Shown here: in pieces, positions 14,767 through 21,745 of the stretch
Layout of the letters: each line of letters begins with the position of its first letter
Position numbering within the stretch: position 1 is the stretch's first letter
DNA from: CAUJGP01 sp964612425
Lineage (GTDB): Bacteria; Bdellovibrionota; Bdellovibrionia; Bdellovibrionales; Bdellovibrionaceae
DNA length: 23,664 bases
Direction of reading: 5' to 3'
Assembly: GCA_964612425.1 (NCBI GenBank)
Contig: CAZTDX010000057.1
Coordinates: forward strand, 1-23,664
Made by a program: the position numbers and the translations under genes
Notes under the pieces: generated by a model
The model's database searches: none
Seen by the model: the letters and a program-made list of their open reading frames with translations, nothing else
What the model was told of the DNA's origin: nothing

Positions 14767-16203
14767 TTACTCCTTGCCTGCAAAACTGGTTTCGTAAGCT
14801 TTAATACCTGAACGAAAAATTAAAAGTTGAGCCGCAATTTGAGTACGAATGACTTCGGCTTGAGACTGGTCTTGCTCAAAGAGAAGAACTTGATAAGTAG
14901 TCGCACGGCCTTGCCTGAAACGCTCCTTCTCCTTATTTAGCTTTGCTTTTTGAGCTACGACGAGCTTATCCGCAAGTTCGAGAGATTCTTTCGAGTCTTG
15001 AATCATTTGTCCCAGAATCACCCAATCTTTTTCCTGACTGAGTTGTTTGAAGCTGAATTGTTCGCGTTGAGCAATCTCCGAAAGTCTTGCGCCAGAGCGT
15101 GTTCTATCAGATGATGCCAAGTCGAGTGGAACATTGAGGCGAATCCCGATGACCTGGCTACCACGATCACCACCATACAAATGGGAATTCGCATCCGATG
15201 TTGAGTCGTAGCTGCGGCCGTTTAATGCATAGGAACCAAAAACGTCAAAAGTAGGCTTATTTCTTTCCTCAACGAGTTTAGCATTTGCAGCGGCAGCATC
15301 AGTCTGGGCCTGCGCTGCTAATACATCATATCTATCCGATGGACGCTTGATCGGAGCAGAAAGTTTACTGAGTTCTAAGTAAGGAATTGGATCAAGTGAT
15401 TCTGGAATTTCATCAGAAACCAAGTTTCTTTGAGCATTGAAGTTCTTTCGGGCAGCTAGTTCCTCACTAATGGATTTTCTTAGTTCAAGATTCCTGGCGG
15501 CAACCAAAGCTTCAGCTTGAAGCACATCACTGTCTTCCCCCAAGCGCATACTCGATTTTTTACGAAGATAGTTGAGAATTCCTTGAGCTGAACTCAAGGC
15601 TCGTTCATGCGTTTTCGTTATCTCTCGCTTGGCGACAAGTGACCAATAAGCGTTCTCTGCTTCAATTTCGTAGACTGTCAGTTGTGCTTTTGACGCGAAT
15701 TCCTCTGCCTTGTTTCCAAAAAGGATTAGATTTTGTTGGGCTCGACTACTGCGGCCAAAGCCATTTCCCCAAAGGGGCATTGAAAGTTCAAGCGTAGGGT
15801 TAACGTCATAGTAGTTATCTGGCGCACCCAAGCCCGGGAGGCTGGAGTTTACATATTTTGTTCGACCGAATTGATAGTATAGCTTTCCCTGGAGCCCGAA
15901 GCTGAATTGCTGTGCTAATCCAATCGAGTATTTTTCTGCCTCAACTCGGTCATATCGCAACATGGCTGGATTGGATTGCTTTCCATCAGAGGCAGTTGTT
16001 CCTTGTGCGTAAAGGCTCGGTTTAAACAAGAGATTCGCTTCAGCCATTTTGTCGCTTGTGGCATCAGCTTGTTTTTTTGTTCCCATCATTCCTTTGTGAG
16101 TTGAGCGAACTTGTTCCAGAAATTCTGATAGCGTGAGAGCGTGACTAACTCCAGATCCAAAGAAGAATAAAATTGCAATAATTGATGGTAAAACGCCCTT
16201 CAT
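14767..16203 (-). CDS. TolC-family outer-membrane efflux factor
   Basis: A 478-residue outer-membrane channel component of a tripartite pump. The ATG at 16203 is preceded by GGAGGAACTGAAATT. The signal peptide (MKGVLPSIIAILFFFGSGVSHA) ends near residue 22, followed by LTLSEFLEQV, a typical TolC opening where a helix LTLxEFLxxV begins. Long alternating helical stretches (EAENAYWSLVAKREITKTHERALSSAQ; EQDQSQAEVIRTQIAAQLLI) fit the alpha-barrel repeats, and the length is normal. It is the first gene of the leftward pair with the RND pump, and its promoter faces the TetR gene across a palindromic region. Confidence 0.9.
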   Translation of the reverse strand: MKGVLPSIIAILFFFGSGVSHALTLSEFLEQVRSTHKGMMGTKKQADATSDKMAEANLLFKPSLYAQGTTASDGKQSNPAMLRYDRVEAEKYSIGLAQQFSFGLQGKLYYQFGRTKYVNSSLPGLGAPDNYYDVNPTLELSMPLWGNGFGRSSRAQQNLILFGNKAEEFASKAQLTVYEIEAENAYWSLVAKREITKTHERALSSAQGILNYLRKKSSMRLGEDSDVLQAEALVAARNLELRKSISEELAARKNFNAQRNLVSDEIPESLDPIPYLELSKLSAPIKRPSDRYDVLAAQAQTDAAAANAKLVEERNKPTFDVFGSYALNGRSYDSTSDANSHLYGGDRGSQVIGIRLNVPLDLASSDRTRSGARLSEIAQREQFSFKQLSQEKDWVILGQMIQDSKESLELADKLVVAQKAKLNKEKERFRQGRATTYQVLLFEQDQSQAEVIRTQIAAQLLIFRSGIKAYETSFAGKE

Positions 16204-16278
16204 AATTTCAGTTCCTCCAGAAGCCAAATTAAAAGTCTCTCAATGGCTCATTGACATTTATATTAGATGTCTTGTATT

Positions 16279-16341
16279 TTTTAAACGATTGATTACATTT
16301 TAACTATGACATTACTTTTAAAAGTAATCAATCGTTTAAAA
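16279..16341. promoter_or_regulatory. Nested palindromes in the divergent promoter region, likely TetR operator
   Basis: Two inverted repeats overlap here. The outer one is an 18-bp perfect repeat, TTTTAAACGATTGATTAC at 16279-16296 and its reverse complement at 16324-16341, 27 bases apart. The second is a perfect 18-bp palindrome, ATTACTTTTAAAAGTAAT, at 16311-16328, overlapping the right arm. They lie between the divergent tetR and efflux genes, where an operator controlling both is expected. Binding by the adjacent TetR protein is inference. Confidence 0.72.
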
Positions 16342-16399
16342 TTTGAAATATCCGACTAAAGAGATAGAATTATATAAATTTGTAGCAAAAAGAGATTTC

Positions 16400-17017
16400 A
16401 TGACCTCAAAAGATATAAACAAAAAGGAACCTGGCTGGAAGTCGGAGGCAACGAAGGCCAAAATCAGAAAGGCCGCATTGGAAGTCTTTGCTAAGAAAGG
16501 ATTTGCAGGGGCTTCAACCCGAATGATCGCCAGCAAAGCAAGAACCAACGTTTCGCTCATTTCTCGGTATTTCGGAGGAAAAGAGCAACTTTTTAAGGAT
16601 ATTGTTCAAAAAAGTGCTGATGAATTAGTCAAGCGCGAGCTTGATTATCCAGCCCAAAACTCCCTTAGGAAAGAGGCCGGAGAGTTCATAGGATCGATGT
16701 TTCGTAATTTTGAGGAAAATTTGGATTTCTTTAGGATCGTTGCAAGTCAGTCCATGGTTGATCAAAAATTTTCAATTTTCTTAAAAGAAACTATTATACT
16801 CCAAGAGGACGAACGTCTTGTCGCTCGACTCGTGCACTTAAAGAGAAATAACTTAATTGAAGAGAATATTTCCCCCCATGATCTAGCTCTAAACATCGTG
16901 ACTTTTGTTACCGGACACGTATTTTATAGTTTCCTTCTTGTTGGAAAATCGAAAGTGACATTGAACGAATGTGTCGAAAAGTTTCTAGACCTAATATGTG
17001 GTGGTACAAATGATTAG
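16400..17017 (+). CDS. TetR-family transcriptional regulator
   Basis: A 205-residue repressor with an N-terminal TetR helix-turn-helix: KIRKAALEVFAKKGFAGASTRMIASKARTNVSLISRYFGGKEQLF has the usual spacing of the recognition helix and the YFGGKEQLF end. The rest is helical and divergent, as in ligand-binding domains of the family. I chose ATG 16400 (weak AAAGAGA site); an in-frame TTG at 16343 would add 19 residues not typical of the family and would begin right at the operator. It is divergent from the TolC-RND operon and most likely represses it in response to a pump substrate, and also itself. Confidence 0.9.
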   Translation: MTSKDINKKEPGWKSEATKAKIRKAALEVFAKKGFAGASTRMIASKARTNVSLISRYFGGKEQLFKDIVQKSADELVKRELDYPAQNSLRKEAGEFIGSMFRNFEENLDFFRIVASQSMVDQKFSIFLKETIILQEDERLVARLVHLKRNNLIEENISPHDLALNIVTFVTGHVFYSFLLVGKSKVTLNECVEKFLDLICGGTND

Positions 17018-17092
17018 GTTTTTTCTTTTAGAGATGATAGTAAGTCTGTCCGTTCTGAGTTTTTCTTTAAAATAGTAGGATGGAAAATAATT

Positions 17093-17299
17093 TCAAAGAT
17101 GGATTTTGAAAATAAAGTCTTTCTCACGTTGAATGTACTCGACATCCTTATTTTGATAGAGTCTTTCCTTATCTATTCCGCACAACATATTTCCCCGATG
17201 CATGAAACAGATACCGCCAAACATCTTTTTCGATTCGATGCCCTTTGTAGATTTAAGGAACGCAGCAATTCTTTGAAATAAATTTTCGTTGTATGACAC
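17093..17299 (-). CDS. Truncated TfoX N-terminal-domain-like protein
   Basis: A 68-residue frame from a GTG start (AGGA nine bases upstream). The first 45 residues fit the TfoX/Sxy N-terminal domain: YNENLFQRIAAFL, then KKMFGGICFMHRGNMLCGIDKERL with the hallmark MFGG..F...GNMLCG. After that the expected strands (usually ending in a MdF.g..m.G segment) are absent; the last 20 residues are unrelated and the frame stops, so it covers about half of the domain. No other frame restores the rest. It is probably a decayed remnant, though a minimal form cannot be excluded. It lies tail-to-tail with tetR. Confidence 0.55.
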   Translation of the reverse strand: MSYNENLFQRIAAFLKSTKGIESKKMFGGICFMHRGNMLCGIDKERLYQNKDVEYIQREKDFIFKIHL

Positions 17300-17559
17300 A
17301 ATTATATCCTATTTGCGAGAGTTACCCTTTTCATTGGCATTCCTATTGCCTTCCGTTGATTAAGGGTCCCTGATTTAGCTACAATTCACAAGTAATAATT
17401 TTAAAGAAAACCTATGTGAGTTGAAAATCGAAATCAGTGTCTATTCGAATATTGTGAGGATAGTTTTCCATTTTTGAGAGTCCCAGCGACCAAGATTTAT
17501 TCAATTTGCAAATCATTCAAAACAGAACTCTCAAAAACATAAGCTGTTACGAAAACGTC

Positions 17560-17588
17560 AACTCAGCAGTTCAGTTTGCTGAGTTTTT
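17560..17588 (+). terminator. Hairpin with T-run at the end of the zinc-protein gene
   Basis: A perfect 9-bp stem AACTCAGCA (17560-17568) / TGCTGAGTT (17577-17585) with an 8-base loop and five T on the plus strand (17584-17588). It overlaps the stop codon of the leftward gene at 17571. The T-run favours termination of plus-strand transcripts, but the stem could also serve the leftward gene. Confidence 0.45.
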
Positions 17589-17900
17589 CTCAATGAAGGA
17601 TTCAATGTCTGTAACTCTAAAATAGGTCGATCCGTTATTGAGAGTAAACATTTCGCCATCAGAAATTTGTTGATCAACCCATTCTGCTTGAGAGAGATCC
17701 CAAGCTATAGGGTCCATTTCTTTGCAAATTGAGATTGTATCCAGTGTCATCCATGCAACTTGAGTGGTTTCGGGATAACATTCGCGCATAAACTCTTCGA
17801 ATTCAGCTTCAAGGTCAATTGACGGAACATTATCACCAAGTAACGCTTCAATAATAAATTCAGTTCCATATTCACAACCATGTCCAGGCAAGAGTCTCAT
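17571..17900 (-). CDS. C-terminal part of a split zinc-finger accessory protein
   Basis: A 109-residue acidic protein starting at ATG 17900 with no ribosome site. It begins MRLLPGHGCEYGTEFIIEALL and contains CYPETTQVAWMTLDTISICKEMDPIAWDLSQAEW and NNGSTYFRVTDIESF. From memory, proteins in conjugative elements carry a short N-terminal C-x2-C zinc knuckle, then SDDLMRLLPG, GCEYGT and the same tail in one chain. Here the knuckle part is in another frame just upstream (17909-18049), with only about 26 extra bases breaking the join. The gene is therefore probably frameshifted, although re-initiation at the overlap might still yield both pieces. Function unknown. Confidence 0.62.
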   Translation of the reverse strand: MRLLPGHGCEYGTEFIIEALLGDNVPSIDLEAEFEEFMRECYPETTQVAWMTLDTISICKEMDPIAWDLSQAEWVDQQISDGEMFTLNNGSTYFRVTDIESFIEKNSAN

Positions 17901-17908
17901 CAAATCAT

Positions 17909-18049
17909 TTATGTGTAGCTCAACATAAAATCATCACTTGAACATTTCGTGCAAACTCCAGTGGGCGCTTCTTGATAGCAACTATAACAAAAAGGAATTG
18001 ATTTATTGATCGCAATTGAATTGAGTTGTTTTAAAATTTCAGTGTTCAC
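17909..18049 (-). CDS. N-terminal zinc-knuckle part of the split accessory protein
   Basis: A 46-residue frame from GTG 18049 with a good GGAGATAAAAA ribosome site. It encodes a zinc knuckle, PFCYSCYQEAPTGVCTKCSSDD, with CYSC and CTKC pairs. After SSDD the reading frame runs into FMLSYT and a stop, while the continuation expected from the family, DLMRLLPG, appears in another frame 26 bases later. AAATCAT occurs at both ends of the extra segment (17902-17908 and 17928-17934). See the neighbouring C-terminal part. Confidence 0.55.
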   Translation of the reverse strand: MNTEILKQLNSIAINKSIPFCYSCYQEAPTGVCTKCSSDDFMLSYT

Positions 18050-18088
18050 TTTTTATCTCCGTTGAGTTGGGTTATTTTCGTGCTTTCG

Positions 18089-18117
18089 GGGTTCCTTCAC
18101 TAAAATGTGAGGAACCC
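18089..18117. repeat. Strong hairpin at the edge of a GC-rich block
   Basis: GGGTTCCTTCAC and GTGAGGAACCC pair over 11 base pairs with a single bulged T and a 6-base loop; weaker pairing (CTTTCGG with CCGAAG) extends it outward. It marks the start of a GC-rich stretch (to about 18280) that contrasts with its AT-rich surroundings. It may be part of the transfer origin or a structured RNA. Confidence 0.6.
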
Positions 18118-18203
18118 GAAGTGCGAAAAAGAGAACGGCAGCAAAGGCCGCGACCCGACCAAGCGAATGCGGCAGGACTCATGACAGTCTCTCAGCCATC
18201 ATC

Positions 18204-18225
18204 GAGGGCGCACTTTGAAAAAGTG
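18204..18225 (-). other. oriT: Candidate origin of transfer (IncQ/MOBQ-type nick core)
   Basis: On the minus strand, AAGTGCGCCCTC (18215-18204) matches the nick-region core of the RSF1010/R1162 (IncQ) family of transfer origins as I recall it (TAAGTGCGCCCT), also shared by some Gram-positive plasmids such as pIP501 and pSK41. Immediately before it lies an inverted repeat CACTTT-TTC-AAAGTG (18225-18211), the same arrangement of hairpin then nick site. The block is GC-rich, non-coding in appearance and sits near recombinase and relaxosome-type genes. No MOBQ relaxase gene is in the window. Confidence 0.6.
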
Positions 18226-18280
18226 AGAGCTGGCGTGATGTCCGTGCGGAGGGGCGAAAAAAGGTCGTTGCTAGAGTGAG

Positions 18281-18439
18281 TGGTAATACAAACTCAGCCA
18301 GGAGATTTGAATACTGAAAAATACGACTCAGTTTTTAGTTTACTTGCGATTTTTATATCTGTTTCGGATGTTCATTTAAAGGCGCACGGAAACATCAAGC
18401 CAGATTGCTCTGAGTTGAACTTGACCATAGCGATTGGCA
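18281..18439. other. Short AT-rich spacer, no gene seen
   Basis: Together with the hairpin and transfer-origin block it makes a gene-free stretch from 18061 to 18439. Open frames here lack ribosome sites and protein-like composition. An attachment site for the serine recombinase could lie in this region, but without the other end of the element it cannot be recognised. Confidence 0.4.
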
Positions 18440-18628
18440 TCATTTATTTTTTTGATTGTCGTGGGCTGACTTAAAAATAGAAGGTGATCCCCAGGCGGAT
18501 GCTCTTGATTCGTAAACAATCTTTGCTTGAGCCTGATAGACCCACCGGGTGAGCGTATCTAATTTTCCTGTCAATGCAAAACCCATCACAATTATAACGA
18601 CCCATTCAAAAAGTTTATCTAAGTTCAT
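18440..18628 (-). CDS. Small single-span membrane protein coupled to the recombinase
   Basis: A 62-residue protein from ATG 18628, which overlaps the recombinase stop (ATGA) and has AAGGAAAT upstream. One membrane helix (about residues 8-24, FEWVVIIVMGFALTG) is followed by an amphipathic region (KLDTLTRWVYQAQAKIVYES) and a polar tail. The overlap implies coupled translation with the recombinase. I recognise no family; phage holins and small membrane partners of mobile genes are alternatives. Confidence 0.55.
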   Translation of the reverse strand: MNLDKLFEWVVIIVMGFALTGKLDTLTRWVYQAQAKIVYESRASAWGSPSIFKSAHDNQKNK

Positions 18629-20817
18629 TTGGATTTCCTTTCTTCTAAATCTTTGAGGCGCTGAATAATGGTATAGACAGTTGCCTGTTTCCAAATATTC
18701 CCCTTACGGGTTTTGATTTTTTTGTCATTCAATTTATTTGCTATGGCCGTTGGAGTTTCTCCTCGTCGCCTCAATTGATCAATCATTTGCAATATTGGAT
18801 ACTCTTTTGGGTCTTTTTCCAAAATCCCATCAAAGTAGCCGTATCCAAAAGGGGGTGGCGCTGAATTTTTAAATGACTGACGCAAAACTTCAGTGGAGCT
18901 GACAGACTTATTGATTCTAAGTGACACCCCACCCTTAATAAGCTGGTCTCTGATCGTTGTATAAGGAAAGCCTGTCATTGCAGAAATCTCTTTTAAAGAG
19001 TAACCTTTTTCATAAAGTGGGGCTGTTTGGGCGAAAATGTTTTCTACTGAATCTTCAAAATACTCAGTAAAATCATGTTGTTGCAAAAATTTGCAGGTTA
19101 TCTTAAGTGGTCTACCATTCCTTACGTTACCTGAACTTGCGATGTAGAAATTACTATCCTGGCTCTGAGAAGATAAATCTCGGAAAGCCAGGATTTTTTT
19201 TGCCTGAAGGGGGTTGGTGGAGTTCCCTTCTAAAATAGCGCCATCACGCTCTTCAGCGCTCAGCCAGAATGTGATGTTCATTTCTCCACGGGTTACATAA
19301 ATTTCCTTCACCGTGCGCCTTAATAGGCGTTTTCGCATCGCTGGTGTTGCCTTCTGCCAACCGTGCAACAGCATCCTTATTTGATTTTCAACAAATAGGA
19401 CTTGTGACTTTGCAGAAATAGGAGGCTGGTCTTCAAAGTCCATTTGATTGAGATATTTCTCCAAGTGTTCTTTCTCTTTTGCTAATTGATTTAGCTCTTC
19501 GGATGCAAGCTTAAGTGCAAATGCATTTAATTGCATTTGGCCTTGGTTAGTCCAAATCATTTTAATTCTAGCTGTAATCTCATTTAATTGATTACGTGTT
19601 CTGGTATATTCAGAAGTATTTTTCTTACTTTTTGCTTCATATTGTTCGGTTAAAAGTTTTTCTAGGTCTTCGAAATACCCAGCTGTTTTTACGGCTGTTT
19701 TAAATTCAGTAAGAAGCTTTTCCTCTAATTCTTCAGCATTGAGCCTGGGGCGAATGACTTCCAAATCTTTAGGCTTGCGCACGTAATGATAGTATTTGTG
19801 TACAGTCCCTGAAGAACCATGACCGACCTGCCCCACCAGCGGTAAGCCAGTTTCAGCACAATGAATGATGCCAGTGAGAAGGAAAGTGCGTTTTTCACTT
19901 TTTGACTGTCTGGCTCTTTCTTTTTCGCTAGCCTCTTTAATTAACTTTTGAGCATCTAAGAAAACTTCTTCTTTCAAAATAGCGGGCCAAGCTGCTTTTA
20001 CAATTTGATGCTTTTGCCAGGGTTTAAGATATGCTGAATCCTCATCTTTATAAATTTTATTAATCTCTCTTTGCCCAATATAAGCAATATTGTTGAGAAT
20101 GCTTCCTAAGCTTTGCACTGTCCATTCCGCAGAGCCTTTTGCTTTGGCTCGTTTTGAGGTTCTTTTAGGTGCTATCCCAATTGTTTTAAGTTTCTCAATC
20201 GTTTTTGCTCTAGATCCTGTTTCTAGAAAGATTTGGAAAATAGTTTCTACTGTTTTGGCTTCAGAATCATTTACGATAAGCATCCCTTTCTTTTCAGGAT
20301 GTTTATCATACCCTAAAAGAGCAGGGCCTCCATTTACAAATCCACGAAGGGCTCTAGAGTGAGCGTTTATAGAAACACGTTCCGAAGTTTGTTCTCTCTC
20401 AAATTGCCCGAGAGCAATAATAATAAAGACCATCATGCGGCCAATCGGAGTGCTAGTATCAAATTGTTCTTTCATTGAAAGGTAGCTAGCTTTATGTTTT
20501 TCAAGTTCATTAATGAGGTTGCAAAAATCCAATAAATTTCTAGAAAGGCGAGTGAGATCACTTACTAAAATTAAATTTACTTTCCCTTTTCGAATATCAT
20601 TCATAATTTTTTGATACATAGGACGATTGGTTGTTCCTGCGGAAACACCTTCTTCAACATACCACTCAACAACTTCTCCCCAGTTTGGAGCTTGTCTATT
20701 TTTATAATCAACGAACTCTTGAATGCGGTATTTTTGCGATTCAAGGGAACCTTCAAAAACATTAACCTGATCTTCCGTGGACACCCTGATGTACGTTCCA
20801 ATTTTAAGCGGCTTCAT
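18625..20817 (-). CDS. Large serine recombinase with a second C-terminal recombinase domain
   Basis: A 730-residue site-specific recombinase. The start at 20817 has GGAG seven bases upstream; the longer frame lacks a site. The catalytic domain (1-150) has IGTYIRVSTEDQ with nucleophile Ser13 and Arg11, then SDLTRLSRN (86-94) and GQFEREQTSERV. A Recombinase domain follows (about 163-248) and a long coiled coil (about 405-455). The expected zinc ribbon (315-345) keeps one Cys only and seems degenerate. Unusually, the C-terminus adds a helix-turn-helix (605-635, YSLKEISAMTGFPYTTIRDQL) and a second Recombinase-like segment (655-725, PPFGYGYFDG... TPTAIANKLNDKKIKTRKGNIW). It likely integrates and excises the mobile element. 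Small genes lie upstream with overlaps, and a small membrane protein is coupled downstream. Confidence 0.92.
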   Translation of the reverse strand: MKPLKIGTYIRVSTEDQVNVFEGSLESQKYRIQEFVDYKNRQAPNWGEVVEWYVEEGVSAGTTNRPMYQKIMNDIRKGKVNLILVSDLTRLSRNLLDFCNLINELEKHKASYLSMKEQFDTSTPIGRMMVFIIIALGQFEREQTSERVSINAHSRALRGFVNGGPALLGYDKHPEKKGMLIVNDSEAKTVETIFQIFLETGSRAKTIEKLKTIGIAPKRTSKRAKAKGSAEWTVQSLGSILNNIAYIGQREINKIYKDEDSAYLKPWQKHQIVKAAWPAILKEEVFLDAQKLIKEASEKERARQSKSEKRTFLLTGIIHCAETGLPLVGQVGHGSSGTVHKYYHYVRKPKDLEVIRPRLNAEELEEKLLTEFKTAVKTAGYFEDLEKLLTEQYEAKSKKNTSEYTRTRNQLNEITARIKMIWTNQGQMQLNAFALKLASEELNQLAKEKEHLEKYLNQMDFEDQPPISAKSQVLFVENQIRMLLHGWQKATPAMRKRLLRRTVKEIYVTRGEMNITFWLSAEERDGAILEGNSTNPLQAKKILAFRDLSSQSQDSNFYIASSGNVRNGRPLKITCKFLQQHDFTEYFEDSVENIFAQTAPLYEKGYSLKEISAMTGFPYTTIRDQLIKGGVSLRINKSVSSTEVLRQSFKNSAPPPFGYGYFDGILEKDPKEYPILQMIDQLRRRGETPTAIANKLNDKKIKTRKGNIWKQATVYTIIQRLKDLEERKSK

Positions 20818-21010
20818 GCAAATTCTCCTCTTTCTGACTAGGACGACCTCGTTTTTTAGCAAGTAATATCATCTCACAAATAAGAAGCTTAGCTTGTTTA
20901 GAGCGCTGCTTTCCTTCTGGAGAAGAATCTAACTCAAAATTGACTATCACTTTTAAATCCTTTGCCTTAAGAAACTCATTTTGTTCCGCTACAGGAGGCC
21001 TTTTCTTCAA
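20804..21010 (-). CDS. Small basic protein upstream of the recombinase
   Basis: A 68-residue frame starting at TTG 21010, seven bases after AGGA, and overlapping the recombinase start by 14 bases. It ends with KKRGRPSQKEEN, where RGRP is the core of an AT-hook DNA-binding motif. The rest is probably helical (GKQRSKQAKLLICEMILLA). The gene lies between an XRE regulator and the recombinase in one orientation and may act as a DNA-binding accessory or excision factor. The family is not recognised and the TTG start makes the call moderate. Confidence 0.5.
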   Translation of the reverse strand: MKKRPPVAEQNEFLKAKDLKVIVNFELDSSPEGKQRSKQAKLLICEMILLAKKRGRPSQKEENLHEAA

Positions 21011-21053
21011 GATGCTTTCCTATGCTTAGTTTTATTCTCATGCCAATTACTTA

Positions 21054-21296
21054 CTATTCCTTGGGTGTTTTTCGCTGTTTTAATTCCAGGTCTAAGTTCA
21101 TGCTCTCGGCAATTTTTAAGAGAAAGTCTATCGTCACAGACTCTTTCTCCCTGAAAATCCTGTTGATGTTGGGACGAGCAGCACCAATTCTCCGAGCAAT
21201 CTCGCCCTGGCTGATTTCGTCTTTTTCCATCGTCTTGTTTATCAGTTGGAATAATTCTTGTTTTATTTTGTCTGGTAAATTGAACTTCTTCAGCAT
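21054..21296 (-). CDS. XRE-family helix-turn-helix regulator
   Basis: An 80-residue protein with a Cro/CI-type helix-turn-helix in the middle (ISQGEIARRIGAARPNINRIFREKESVTIDFLLKIAESM), typical of small phage, plasmid and antitoxin-type regulators such as HigA. There is no toxin-like partner next to it. No clear ribosome site precedes the ATG; the promoter lies very close, so the leader is short (about 10 bases) and the message may be close to leaderless. An inverted repeat inside its promoter suggests it represses itself and, by position, the recombinase genes downstream. Confidence 0.82.
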   Translation of the reverse strand: MLKKFNLPDKIKQELFQLINKTMEKDEISQGEIARRIGAARPNINRIFREKESVTIDFLLKIAESMNLDLELKQRKTPKE

Positions 21297-21304
21297 GGAT
21301 TAAG

Positions 21305-21333
21305 GATATAGTATCATATTTAATACTATTCAA
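21305..21333 (-). promoter_or_regulatory. Promoter with inverted-repeat operator for the XRE-recombinase genes
   Basis: Minus strand: TTGAAT (21333-21328) as -35, a 17-base spacer and TATATC (21310-21305) as -10. Between and across these lies ATAGTAT-N8-ATACTAT (21329-21323 and 21314-21308), a 7-bp perfect inverted repeat that a dimeric XRE protein could bind to block polymerase. The start codon follows at 21296. Confidence 0.5.
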
Positions 21334-21358
21334 GCTTAATCTCTTTTGCTTGGCGCGT

Positions 21359-21745
21359 TCATACATTTTCATTAGGTTTACTGGCCTCTAAAGCGATTTC
21401 TATTTGATTGGGGGCCTTTGCTTTGCGTCGTCTTTTACCTTTATACTTTTGGGCTTGCTCCAAAACTTTAGTCATTAACTCTTCAAAGTTTGGTTTTCCT
21501 TTGGCTTGTTTTCTTTGCTGTTGGTAAAAGGTATCGGAATCAAAAAACTCTGCAATTAAAACGTCCTGATCTTTTTCAAAGTGAGCTACAATGTAATCAG
21601 ATACTAAAAAGCTTACAAACTGAGAGGGATGGACTTTAATAGTTGGTACCACCTCCTTAAGCTTTTGGACCATCAACTTATAAGATCGAGTGGCTTCGGC
21701 ATCTAAAGCTACGCGCAATTCTTTCGATTGAGATTTAGGACTCAT
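21359..21745 (-). CDS. Hypothetical basic protein of the mobile element
   Basis: A 128-residue protein with no signal peptide. The first 60 residues (ELRVALDAEATRSYKLMVQKLKEVV, then PSQFVSFLVSDYIVAHF) have the strand-helix-helix feel of ribbon-helix-helix plasmid proteins. The C-terminal half is a Lys/Arg-rich tail (KYKGKRRRKAKAPNQ). A DNA-binding relaxosome or partition accessory would fit the surroundings but this is inference. Its ATG overlaps the stop of the lipoprotein gene (ATGA), so the two are coupled. Confidence 0.6.
   Translation of the reverse strand: MSPKSQSKELRVALDAEATRSYKLMVQKLKEVVPTIKVHPSQFVSFLVSDYIVAHFEKDQDVLIAEFFDSDTFYQQQRKQAKGKPNFEELMTKVLEQAQKYKGKRRRKAKAPNQIEIALEASKPNENV

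Noticed and set aside
18067..18279. Plus-strand 70-codon frame over the GC-rich block
   Set aside because: It has no ribosome site, runs through the hairpin and the candidate nick site, and its Arg-rich product looks like translated structured DNA.
21007..21372. Long minus-strand frame overlapping the XRE gene
   Set aside because: It is an out-of-frame shadow of the XRE gene and its promoter; the XRE frame has a clear helix-turn-helix.
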